Origin: Lutjanus erythropterus
Lineage: Eukaryota > Chordata > Actinopteri > Lutjaniformes > Lutjanidae
Length of the DNA: 64,000 nt
Reading direction: 5' to 3'
NCBI GenBank assembly: GCA_020091685.1
Contig: CM034609.1
Location: forward strand, 15,282,023 to 15,346,022
The notes below the pieces were generated by a model that did not search any database, was not told where the DNA came from, and saw only the letters and a list, made by a program, of their open reading frames with translations. Made by a program: the position numbers and the translations under genes. Positions 11,101 to 24,400 of this stretch are shown here, piece by piece; within the stretch, counting starts at the first letter, position 1, and each line of letters begins with the position of its first letter.

Positions 11101-14100
11101 TTCAGCAGTTAAGTGCCCTCTGTAGGCCAAACGTCAGCCATGGTCAGTCTCTAACAGTTTTCTCAGGAGCAGCGCAGCAGTAGCGGACGCTGTGTCCTCT
11201 TGCCTCGTTAATGTTATGAAAGAGGTTTGAAGAGTTCTCTGCTGTGCAACACAGGGAGCCCTTCCACTTCCTCAACTGTTTGCTCATTCAGAGCTCGTTA
11301 ATGTGCGTGTGCTCTCAGCTAAATCCTTCCTGTTTGCGTCTTTGTTCACTTCATTTTATTCTAGTTGTGACAGCAGCTTGCTCATGTGTGCTCCTCTATA
11401 TTATAAGATGGATAAATTCTGTTTTCCTGCCGGGATTCTTCAGTGTAGCTGTAGTTGTCTGTGCTCTTGTGTAGACATGTCAAGTTCCACTGCACTGTGA
11501 TCTGATGAAACACTCATTTTATTTTGTTTTGTTATGCTGTCTGACTCCTGTTATCTATGAGCATTTCAAACGATGGTTTCATCCATTTTGATCCATTACT
11601 TGTGCTCTCTGTGTCTTTAAATCCAGGGATGGATCAACAATGTCCGAGCTGGTTCCTTCTCCTGCCAGGGGAACCACATCAAAGCCAGCTCCAAGCTGGT
11701 GGCCTTCAACACCGAGCAGGCTGGTAGGGCTATAAAAGTGTGGTTAACAGCAATGTTTGCTTCGTCAGAGGGTTCGTGCAAAGTCTGGAAAATACTTATA
11801 GGCTACTCCTTGAAAAAAAGTTTGATTTTCATTCAGCATAATCTGCTGTTTCATCTCTACAATTACTCATGTAAACCAAAATTATCCCGTCATCATTTTT
11901 GTCATTCATAGTGAGATAAGTCCTGTGTTAATCCCTTTCTTTGAAAATAAACATCAAATAATCATGATCAAAACATACAGTCAAAGTGGACATGTTGTGG
12001 ACAGTTGATAAAACAAACAAAGTGTATAGAAGAACTATTGCATTTATAGTAATAGCTTAGTTGTGATGATAAAGGCTTTGAGAGTCTAGAAATTTTTAGT
12101 ATAGTTACCGTAGAAACAAAGGAAACACTTCGCACATCTATTAAGACAAGACAGGTGCGTTGGAGAGAGAAGACCAAAAAGTTGCAAAAGGACTCCTGCA
12201 CACTGTCTAACTTGCAATATATCATTTATTTGCGTCGTTTTGGTACTAGACCTTCATCTGTGATAATGTATCTGTGATCTGATATCAGACCAATACAGGG
12301 GAATTTTGGTCGGGCTCTACCCTAAAGAGCAAGAGAGCAGGTTTTTAATGTGTTATCAATGATATTCTGTGTGTATGTTTCTGCAGGTGGAGGTATGCTG
12401 GGCCTGTCCTCAGTCAAACCTGGTTCAGATGGCCAATGGACAGTCACCCAGATCTCCTGTCATTCTGGTAATTTTATTTTATCTCAGTCGTCTTCTTTCC
12501 CTCCCTTGTCTCCTTCTCTCTGCATAACTGCCATCATAATCATAAAAACTAATCACATGAGAGGCGCTAATGCCTTTGCTCAGAAATGAAATTAAACTGA
12601 TTGAATTTTTATTTTCTGTTTGTTTTCCTTCCTCTCTGTCAGATCTGGTGACTGATATGGACTTTTCTCCTTTTGATGAAAGTCTGCTGGCAACGTGCTC
12701 TGGAGATGAAACGGTGAGCTCTTTGATGCCCTGCTTTCCGTCCTTCATTTGCTCCTTCTTTCTTTTTTTTATTGATCTTGTTTTATCTTGTTGGTGTATA
12801 CTTACACATAAGTCCACTTTCCATCCTCTCTAGCTTTGTTGTTCCTGGCGGGGCTTTGAAAACGATATGAACCTGCTGGCTTTTTGTTATTTAAACCTTT
12901 TGAAGACTCCCTCCTCTCAGCACATTATCCTCCGCCACAGGTGCCTTAGCTTACAGGAATCTGCTGAGCGTGGGTCTGCATCTTCAGACTCAGCAGCTCG
13001 GTTTACCTCAGGGACCAGTGTAAACACGCACAGCTATTGCCACACACAGACTTACACACACACTGGAGTGGTCCACAGTGCCCAGGGTTTGCGGCGCACT
13101 TTCACTCCTCTCATCTTTTGCCAACAGGACATATTGTTTCAACAGCTGGATTCTGCTGAGCAAGTGAATTAGAGTGAAACTGAATGAATGCAGGAGTGTA
13201 TTTTCACCGACTTAAAATGAATCATTATAATACTGTTTCGTTGCATCTGCTCCCAAACCCCCAATAATGCAGAGCAGAATCAATATCACGCAATATCTTT
13301 ATTCAATAATACTACTTTTCTGTTTTAGTTTAGTTTAGTTTACTTTTTTATTTAACTTCTTACTTCTCTCGTTATTTGATTAGGCACCGCTGTTTTGCAT
13401 TTATTCCTTAAACACTTAATATTTCACTTCATTTTCCATTGTTTGGAAGAAATATGAAACATATGTACAGCCTGCTACGATATATAACAGAAAAATCTAA
13501 TTTCACTGACGTTTGAGGACTATTTCCATCGAAGTGGAGGGAGATGGAGAAGTTTCTGCTGATAAGTTCTGCTGCTGTAAAGTGCGGTAAAGAGCCAGCG
13601 CGCTCTCTCTCTCCGTGTGCACAGGTGAAGCTGTGGCGTTTGTGTGATCCAGAGCTGCAGCAGCCGAGCAGTCCGGAGCTGACCCTGTGTCCAGGCCAGG
13701 GCAGGCTGGAGCTGGTGCTTTTCCACCCCACCTCCTCTGGCTTGCTGGCGGTTGGCGCCACAAAGTCCCCCCTTATTTGGGACACCAGCCGCCAGGATGC
13801 ACCACTAGCAGGTAGGTACACCTGGCAATGTGAGGCACATGTACACGTTTGTTTGTGCGCACAGTTTGTCTTAAAATGCACACCACAGCCCAATTTAATT
13901 TTGTCAAAGTCTTTGTCGTACATCATGTCTATTACACGTAACATTTCAGTGTCTGTCAGTTAGCCTTCAGTTTTGGTTGTGGCCTGTTTTGTCTCTCTGT
14001 GCAACATGAATATATGTAATTGGAGGGAAGGTTCCTTTTTATCGTTGGGGGACTGTCTGACTGACACTGCCTACGTTTTACAGCCCTGTGGCTCTGTCTA

Positions 14101-17100
14101 TGTGCCGGAGCAGCGCAGGTAATGTTTTGGTTTGCAGTCCTGGTCCCAGTCTCCCCGGACTGGCCTCAGGATGTAGTCACTATCCTCTGGCCTCACTCCC
14201 CAACCCCCCCCCCCCCCACGAACACTGTGCCACCTTTACCCCCCAAATCTCATGAGAGCTGGCCTGGCTGCTGCTGCTGCTCACTGCTGATCCAACTTTT
14301 TTCATACGCTGTACTCCCACACACACTGGCTTTCATCACCCTCATTGTGGTTGAGGAACAAATGTCTGAATGATCAAATAAATCTATATTTGAATGACTG
14401 TGTGTTTGGGTTTCAAGTCAAATCACTCTGTGTGTAAATGTCTTAACAAGTGCACCTCTCCTCTGTTTTCATCTGTTTGGTGTCGTGGTGAAACTGAACC
14501 ATTCACATAAGCTGCGCTGTGCTCACTTACGGCACTGCAGCCTAACGTGTCATGCTCGTAAGTTCTCTCATATGCCTAAATCATGAGGACATGTCATCCA
14601 TACTTTGTGTTATTGTGTGTTTTCTGTTTTCTTCATGTGCTTGATTTATGGCTTCATCTCTCCCTTGCAGCGACCTCTCACATTTTCTGTCTTGTTTTTT
14701 ATCTCGTCTGTACGTGTGCCGTCATACTATGTTCATACTGTGTGGCATCATGTTTCCTCTTTTTCTAAACCTTTTTCAACTTGTCCCTGTATAACATGAA
14801 TCTTATGTCTCTGGTCCTTTCCGTCTCTCTCTCACATCCTCTAAATGGTGATGTGTGTGTTTGCAGTTCTGGAGCAGCACAGTGACCACCTGCAGAGTCT
14901 GAGCTGGAAGCGGGACGGTTCCCTGCTGGCTTCTTCCTGCAAGGTAATTTCGTTTTATTCTCTTAAAGGAATAATTCAGATTATTTGATGGGGATGGAAG
15001 GGATGTAAGATGTCAGTCAGCACGCCTCTACTTTGGAGAAGAAGCAAGAGCTCAGGTGTAGGAAACTAAGTGTATTGCTGGGGACGGGATCAGCAACAAA
15101 ACATATTTTAGTCACAAAAAATCAGTATCAGTGTACGATATATTTAGAGTATTTTCACTGTTTACCTTGCTGTTATACAGCCTTTTCTGATGGGAAACCA
15201 CTGTTACATAAGCCAAATATCGCTCTTTCCAAAGAAACAATCAGTTATCCACTTAGAGCTGAGCTGTTCGTGTTTGATTTTTTGCACACAACAAACACAT
15301 AAAACTACTTATCAGTGAGTGTCAGTGTTTTAAAAACATTTTATCTCATTGTGCCTCGCATAACTTTGGTGTTTTCAAAGGTTACTTCGAAGACAGCAAT
15401 ATTTTACTTATGTAATGGCAGCGTCCCATTGGAAAAGGCGTTATGATGGCACCCTAAAGCAGTGAAAATATTGTAAATATAGCTTACACTTTAAGGCATA
15501 ATATGAAACATTTTCCTTAAAAAACAATTAATAGACTGTATAAACATAATCCCTTTCAGTCATCACTTATGACCCACTAGAAGTCTGCGGTGGTGTCTGT
15601 ATCTGCAGAGATCCTGCCTGTATTTCTCGTTATTTTTCCATGCTTGGGACACTTAACCAGCCCAAAATGTTGGTATTTGGCATCCTGGGAATAAGATTCA
15701 ACAACCAACTATTATTTGAACTGGATTTGAAATGGATATTTATAGATGGACCATTTTTAGGTGGCTAAAATACATTTTCCTGCTGACCCTGTCCACAGCA
15801 GTAACTTCTTACACCAATAGTCCTGCTGCTTCTCCAAACTGTATCTACTACTGTAGCTAATACACTGATTATGGATAAGTTCTCCATGAAACCTCACTTC
15901 AGGTAGTTTGAACAAGTCCTTAAACATCTTCATTCCTGTGTGGACTGAGGTCTGGTTGCTGTAGTTGCTGCGTGTGGCCACTAGATGCAGCCGCTGGCTC
16001 ACATTCACTGCAGCACGTTTGGACGCCGCTCCTCCTTATCTGTTTATACGGGGTTTATTTAATCAAAATGTCAACAGGGGTAATGCTCATAAAAAGGGTG
16101 GGGATCACACATCACACACTGGATTAGGAATTAGTGCGCAGTTCTGGAGAGGAAAAAGGAATAAACTTGGAAAGCCCTATGACGTAAAAGCTAAGAGGCC
16201 ATTTGTTTTAATACAGTAATAGTGATGACAAAGAAAAAAAATCTTGGCCACAGTTGATAAAGAGCCTGTGGAAATTTTCCTATTAAGACTGCAAACTGTA
16301 TTAACTTATTAATTAGGGCACTAACAAGGGCACAAGCCTGCCTTTGAAGGATAAATCTATCAAGACTTTTGTTCGAACCTCACATGACCCCTGAACCTCT
16401 GTTTCCCCTGTACACACCCCTGCATGCCCCTTTGAACCCTCTTGTCTTCTGGTGCAAGCTGAAGGCTGATCAGGAACTCCTCTGACATGCGCACTAGTTA
16501 CAAAGCGTATGTGGAAAAGCTAAGACGAGAGAAAGTCTCACTGATTTTCTGCGTCCATATGGCCCCGTTCTCATCGCTGTCATCAGGAAATAATCACACA
16601 GCTTGAAAATGTTTCCATTAGGTTGTTAATATTTTGTGTAGGAGGAGGAAGAAGGTGGTGTGGGTTTATGAGTAGGGGGTAGAGAAAAGAGGGATTTATG
16701 AGTTGAGGTGGAATTGTTTCATGAACATGTTTATTTATTGGAAGAACTAGAGGCGTTTTAATCAGTGGGGGTTAATGTAATAAAGTTTTTCACTCAGATT
16801 TCAGGGTCAACGATGATTAGTGGGAATGATCATTTTCACAACATATGTCTTATTTTTTACTAAAAAAAAACTATTAAAATCATGATGATGTGACATTCAA
16901 ACAAACATCTGAAGAATAACATTTGTAAGTCAGGGCATCTCTGCAGCACTATAGTACTTCATTATAATGCTTTTATGTCACACATTTTTCTCTTATCAAT
17001 CTTCTGCCTTTTAGATATTTTGCTTAGCCATATAGCAGTTTCAATAATATGTTGATTAATTGTGCAGCCCTTTTATATTGTTATATATGCTTAATATTGG

Positions 17101-20100
17101 AGCTTGTAATCGGCTAGGCTGATAATCGGTCGACCCCTACTCAGCATATGGATCCCAACAAATTCCTGAATGTATCTGGATCCTTTTTAAAACCAAACAA
17201 AGATTGATTGATGTGAAAATGAAGCAGAGGCTCCTGGTGTATACTTTAGACAATGCATGATGAGCCTACTTGTGCTTTAGATGGAATAAACTCTGACACA
17301 GAAATCGACCACATGTGCGTATTTAGCAGGTATGATTGTCAGTCCAATCCCCGTTGTTTGTCTTTGCTCTGACAAGTAACAAATTACTCCCCCCATCACA
17401 GGCCACATCCCAATCATGACATTTACCTTGACAGGATAATCATCCTCACCAGAGCTACTACCACCCCTACAAATGTAGCCTGAAAGAACAAGACACCTGA
17501 AAAGAAAAAGAGTGGGGGGTGGGGGTGAGCAAAGATCAGAGCCAGGGGGGCCTCTGAGGTTCTTAGCCTGTTGGGCTCTGGTGTCATTTAACTCGAAAGG
17601 CCCCTTCTTTCAATCTCTCCAATCCAACTTATTAAAGCAAATACGGCCTGCCAACATGTGGGTCCAATCCCCCCGGCCCTCCCATAGGGTAAACATTGGG
17701 GCACAGGGCTGGGGGGAAGATGAAGGGGAGACCACCACCCAAAAGAGCAGGAATCATGACAGGCCTCGTTTGGACCTAGAGAGATGTATATTTATAACAC
17801 ACTCGGAGGGAGAAAGGCGCCATTCATTTTACGGAAGGCCAATCAACAGGTAGCAGGAGGGGAGAGGGAGAAAAGCCTGTGTTTCTCCAAATGATGGACG
17901 GGACAAGGTGGTATGCGGTGTAGAAATGGGGGTGTCGCTGGATTTATAGTCCAACCATCCACCTCAAACGTACAGCACCAAATCCAAAAAAAGTTGGGAC
18001 ATTGAGTAAAACGTAATAAAAAAAAAACAGAATGCAATGATTTGCAAAAATTTGACCTATATTTAGTTGAATACAGTGCAAAGACAAGATAAAACCACAG
18101 CACACATTTCCAGTTTCCATCAGTCCTTCTCAGATGAGCTTGGGCAACAGAGAAGTCCACAACATTTCTGGATGTTAATGATATATGGCTTTCACTTCAC
18201 ACGATAGTCTTAATTTACACTGTACAACATGTTGCAGGCATCAAATTCAGAATGAGTGTATATTTATAACAACAATAGTGATAAGAGTGAGAGGTAGATG
18301 TGGGCATTGTGCAGGCTCAAACTGTTGATCATGACGGGCTGTGACACTGGTAACCGTGGGAGACTGGGAACGGGCGGCTGGCAGCACAGTGTGTTTGTTG
18401 ATGAGCAAAGAGAGAGAGGGAGAGGGAGAGAGAGAGCATCCCTGGTTGAAGATTCCCAGAGTCCATGTGCGTTTGCATACATGTGAAAGTTGTGTGCAGC
18501 AGACTCACAGAGAAAACTCATTAACAGCAGCCTGAGAGTGAGGCTCTGTCACTTTGATTAAACAGCTGCTGTCTCAGCAAACAAACACAAACACACAAAT
18601 GCACACACGGCTATCCTGGCCCTCCATCTGTGCATTTATGAGCTGAAGTGGTGTGTGTGTGTTTGTATGGGTTATTGTCATAGGCTTAAGAGAATGTGTT
18701 TGCTTGTCTAAGTGTGTGTGGTTGCTTGGTGGACACATCTGTACTTGAGTAGCCCCTCATCTGGATGTTTGCACTGCCAGATAGTTTCCTCCCTCATGTT
18801 GTTGTTTGTACAGCAACACTTGGGTTGATATGCCAGTGAGTGAATTTAAAGGGATAGTTTGGATTATTTGAAGTGGGTTTGTATGAGGTACTCATCAAGC
18901 ACGTCACACAGAAGTTAAGCTATGTCCTGTTGTGGACAGAGTCAGCAACAAAACATATGTTAACCACCTAAAAAAGGGTCAACACAAAACACGTTTTGTT
19001 GCTGACCCTGTCCACAACAGTACATCGCATAACTTTGTACGCCGGTACTCCTGCTGGTTCACCAAACTGGGGGTGTGCCAACAGTGAATGAGAAGATGTG
19101 TCCAAAGTTTTGACTGGTACTGTATGTGCAATAGATATCTGTGTGTTTGTTTAATCTAAGGTGTGTTTGCAAGGACAGGGAAAATTAAGCATGTTGAATA
19201 TTGATTGTACATTTAGATAATGGTTGGCTATAGAAGCTGTGATGATTAGTCAATTAATAGATTCATTGACTGACAGAAAATTAGCTGGCAACTATATAAT
19301 TAGCTGGTTCCGGCTTCTATAATGTTGGAATTTAATGTTTTTCTTTGTCATACATGATCATAAACTGAATACCTTCAGGATTTAGACTGCTCCTCTGAGA
19401 AAACAAAACATTTTAGGATGTCAGCTTGGGCTGTGGGGGTCATCTTTTACTATTTTCTGACATTGTATTGATAAAATGATTCATCGATTAATTGAGAAAA
19501 TAATCAGCAGATGAATTGATGGTGTTGGACTGTTTTTGGCATTTTTGCAAACAGGTTGGCTCTCATCCATAGGTCATGTAGGTTGAAAATGTGTATGTTG
19601 TTCTGGCACTGCTGCTTGAGCCTTTGGCTTAGGCCCGGGTCACAGAGGTCTGAAGATGTAGCCTTGGGGCATCATATTCGTGGGTGGCCTACAGACACAC
19701 ACACAGACACACACACAGGATAAAATGCTGTATTTATGTTGTGTAAAGCCAAATGTTGCATGCTGCTTGTCAGTGTGTGCTTGACTGTGTCACTGTCAGC
19801 CTCCTGATTCCCTTTGACATGTATATGTGTGCTAGGTGTATGCGTGCTTTAGTCTAAGCCTTTATACTTATTAGCTGCTATCAGTCCCGTACGTCTCCTG
19901 TGATCACAGTCACGCAGCCGTATTGAGTGACACGGCTGCAGACACACTTGTCCCGGTCACAGCCTGATCCCATTAGGCCCCATTTCCTCTCAATCATGCA
20001 GGAGCCTCTCTGATTGGCTGCCGTGATTGATGCAGAATGTGTGTTTTGGCTGGCCGGTGTCGAGGCCATTGAGAGGTCACTGGTTTGCGTTTGCTGACGA

Positions 20101-21412
20101 TGAATCAGTCAGAACACACTGATAGATTAAGGAAACTTCAAAGAGTTTTATGTTATTCTGTAGCTGAATCATACTGAGGTGGAGGGACTCTTTATTAATG
20201 TTTTTAATATGCAGCTTTCATATTTCACATGTCCACTTTAGCTTCTATGAAACAGCTGGCTGAGAAACCTTTAAGTCTGTCCACCTTTCTTTGTGATAAT
20301 TTTAAATATCAATCTTGCAGATGTTCTTTGACCTCCCCTGCATGTCATACTTATTCTCTTCATAAAATTAAAATTCACAGTCAAACACTGACTTGCCTCA
20401 CAGCCCACACAGGTTGTTTTTACTTAATTTCAGATGTGATATGGCTTCAAATAACATCTTGACATTTTTTGGCTATTCTGCAATATATGATATATACATT
20501 TTCTCTAAAAACATACCATAAAGTCTCAAAGACTGCAAACATATAACAATCTTAAAGAGTAATGCATTGCTGTAAATTGCTGTAGATTAAACTACCCAAA
20601 AGTATATGAAATGGTTAAAATAATCTCACCCTTAAACATTTCCAGCATACATTGATGCAGCAGTAATATTGATCTGAACTTTACTTGTAGTGACTCAGTT
20701 GTCAGTTTATTTGGTATACCTAGCTAAAAGTAATGCAGCCCAGTGCAGTATTTCTTCATGTTTGCCCCCTATTGCAGCATACTGAGCATGCTGAGCTGCC
20801 ACCCAATCACAAAAATTTATGAAAGTATGGCTATATCATGCACCTGTGGTATCTGATAAAAATAAATTCATCAAATTCAGAAACATTATTTCAGGATTGC
20901 TTGAAATGGAAAAAAAGGCATATTCTTTTTGCATCAGTATCACTTTAAGGGTACTGGTATCTTATTTTTTTAAACAATACTGAAAGTGTTTTTTTTCTGT
21001 CTTTCTGTCTAGGACAAGATGCTGCGAGTGTTTGACCCCAGAGCTCAGCTGACACCTGTTCAGGTAAGTCCCAGAATAAAGCCTTCACCACACTGCCAAA
21101 ACAGCTGGCAACTGCTCAAGGGAAAACAGGGAAATCTAATGCAGCTATCCAGCTTAGAAACCCTTTATTTAGCACAGAGAGAACAGCTCATGAGGGGAAA
21201 AATACACCTGGCTCTTGTCACTCCACTGTCATTTACTGTAAGTGCTTGTTTTTATCCACACTACATGTAGTGATAAACATGCTGACAGTAACCCAGTACT
21301 TCCACTCAGTGATTCATCTACTATTGATTTATGGATGTACAACACAAGCTGCACGTCCTGCTCTCCTCTTCCCACGGGTATGCATCCCACACTAAGGTAG
21401 TACGACCATGAA

Positions 21413-21496
<84 letters not shown>

Positions 21497-24400
21497 CGTG
21501 AAGCCTGTCACCAGTGATGACCGGACCTGCGCCAACAGAACTCTGTCACAACCAGCAGCAACCAGGAAGTGGAACAGTGGAATTTGTGTGTGAAGGGAAG
21601 ATGAAGATGTAGATGGAGGGGGGTGTGTTGAGTGTTGTCAGAGGTCAACACTCTCATAAAGTAAGACATAGGAAAGCCCTTTATTGTTCCTGTTAGAATC
21701 TTTTGTAAAGGTTAAATCAGGACCTTTTCAGAGAGTTCTAACTAGAACACAACATGAAGGCTTATACCCAGAACCATCTGTGAAAGGTATAACCCAGAAC
21801 CTTCTATGAGAGGTTCTACAGAGAATCCTTATATGGTATTAGGGTTAGAGTGCCAACAAGAGCCCGCTAGAACCTTTTCATATTCCATGGGTTTTATCAA
21901 GAACACACCCAGAAAGTTCTACTGAGAACCTTTTTATATTCCGAGGGTTTTATGTAGAATGCACCCAGGGTGGTTTTACCAAAAACCTTTTCATATACCA
22001 AGAGTTTTATCTAGAACCCAAGGGGTTCTCCCTAGAGCCTTTTTTATATTCCATGGATTTTATCAAGAACACGCCCAGCACACTCAGGGGTCCTGTGGAG
22101 AACCTTTTTATATTCCAAGAGTTTTATGTAGAATGCAACCAGGAGATTCTACCAAGGACCTTTTTATATTGCAAGGTTTTTTATTTAGAACCAACCCAGG
22201 GAGTTCTACTGAGAACCCTTTCGTATTATAGTACAAAAAGCATTTAATGTTCTTTAAGGATTTCATCAATCCTTAAAGAACCCTTTGTTTAAAAAAAGGT
22301 CATTCGGTAGCAAATGTCCTGGGTACAACTCTTCAGGAAGAGCCCTTTTGGAACCCTTATTTCTAAGAGTGTATTCTCACACTCTCCAGCGTTGACCTCC
22401 CAGGGCGTTTTAATTACGGAGATGCTCGCTCTGCCTCAGGCCGCCGGCTCTCTCATTTGTAAATATGAGGAATCCTGCAAAAACACTACATGCTGCAGCA
22501 GACATACCTGGAAGGCACATCACCCTGTATGGAAGTCAGAAGGAGGATGACTGCATATCTGTGTGCTCATGTGTTGTTCAGTATGTGTTTTTGAAACTTT
22601 GACACCTTTGTGAAAGGCGTACTGTTTCAGAGGTATGTGATGTCATTGACTCTGACAGGCAGCAGCGAAAAAAGGGTTCATGTGTATTTTTTTCTTTGTG
22701 GCACGCTTAGAACTGTGTGCCTTCACAATACAGAGTGCGGCTACAGTGCATGTGTGTCTGTGTTTGCTTAAGTAACACGAGTGGAGTCGGCTGGCTCCTC
22801 TCCAGTGTTTGAACCTGGATGTTTACATCAGGTGTGTCAGTGTTGAAGTCCCTTTTTAACACACAGCTTTTCAGCGGCCTGTTTGAATTTTCTCCATTGC
22901 GAGGGCTCCGTCTGTCCTTCTCTGTCACCAGATTGCCCAAATAAATGCTATTCCAGGTCCTTGGTCACTCCATGTACTCCGTTTAACAAATGACGAGCAG
23001 TAATTGGGATAAAATTGCACTAATACTGCATGTAAATCACTTTGTGCAGCTACAGGGTCTCATTACTTTAGATTGAATCAGTGTTGGGTAGAGTCTGACT
23101 GTCTGAAACAGCGTCTCCAGTAAGAGGCCAGTGGTTACTGGTGGCGGGGATGTGCTGCTGGGACATTCCAGGCACGTCTATGGCATGTTTGACTTCATTA
23201 GATAGTTGACAGTGGTAAGCAAAAGACCGTAATGGGGGGAGGAAAAGAGAAGGAAAAACATGTGACAAAGGTCTTAAGGCAGATTCAAATCCTGGAATAT
23301 GTGTTAAGTTTTAGTTTTTTGGTATGTGCTTTAGAAAAAAACTCTTTAAACTTATTAACTGCAACATTAATGTTGTACTTTTTACTAAACTTAATTTATA
23401 TGGTAGCTGTGACTTTGCAGACTCTGGTGGAAAATGTAATTAGTTTCTCATGTGTAACTAAATATCTGTGGGTTTTTGATTGCCAAAACAAGATATTTAA
23501 AAACATCACCTTGTACTTAGAAAAACTGAATGGATATTTTTCACTATTGACATTTTACTGACGTTTTTGAGCCCATCTACTGTAGGTCATACACTGACTT
23601 TCAGTAATTATCTCATACAACGCCACCTCTGTGCTGCATTTTCCTCATCACTCCCCAACAACAATTTACTAACTTTTAATTAAAGTACGAGAGGTAAGCA
23701 GTCCATCATCACCTCTTTTCAGCATCCAGCAGTACATGACTATAATATTACTGAGAGATCCATGCGTGTGTGTTTAATTCAGTAAGTAACCACAAGGAAA
23801 GACAGGCCAAATCAAGTTGTTTTTGTTTAGTCTGTATGCTCTTTTGTAGGATATCTTTTCATTCTGTCTTTCTCTCCTTCTCTTTCTCTGTCATTTTCAA
23901 ACTCGACCCACAATAAGATTTAAGTGGGAGAGACCCCCCAGCAACAAAATTATAAATGTAAAAACGATCTGTGGTGTAAAAAAAACAGCAACAAAAAACA
24001 GGTTGCTTAAGACCGCTGGGCCACCAGAACACAGAGAGTCCATTGAGCCACTCGTCTTTCCATGTTCCCTCTTTCTCTGTCTTTCCTACTCTGTCATTAA
24101 TCCTCCTGGTCTCAGTGCCATGGAGAGGAGGATGAAGCCTGAGTCAGCACACTGTCCTCCTCTGCACATGGCTTCACCACCTCAAACCAAAGAGGAGTTA
24201 GGACCCAGATCAAAGTTATTAGAGGGTTGCGCTTCCAATTTTGGTTTAGGCTCCCTTGCTAGCTTTCTTGTTCTCTCTGCCTATCTCTGCTGAGGTCCTG
24301 CTTTGAGAGGCTTTGGAGAGAGCAGAGCGGGCAAAGCATCACCCTGACAGCTTTCAGATGTTCAACTCTCTCTCTCTCTGTCTCTTTAGAGACTGGGAGA

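Larger units (their letters stand above)
14944..21012 (+). other. coro7: coro7 intron 6 (6,069 bp)
   Basis: Between exons 6 and 7. It holds the element at 14963-15923, the Tc1-like fragment at 17973-18280, the foldback at 18846-19082 and the dispersed repeat at 19235-19525. Two GC-rich stretches without open frames (17400-17860 and 19880-20085) stand out from the AT-rich surroundings and could be conserved non-coding sequence. Elsewhere I see nothing. Confidence 0.75.

Noticed and set aside
13429-13944. 171-codon minus-strand frame overlapping coro7 exon 5
   Set aside because: It is the antisense shadow of a conserved WD-repeat exon; no splice context or family match.
18264-18535. Overlapping small frames on both strands near a GA-rich run
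   Set aside because: Driven by a purine-rich simple sequence (gagagagggagag) next to the Tc1 fragment; no family match.
21959-22231. 90-codon plus-strand frame with repeated GFYQ/FIPRVL-like motifs
   Set aside because: It is the minisatellite inside the 21648-22372 element read in one frame, not a gene.
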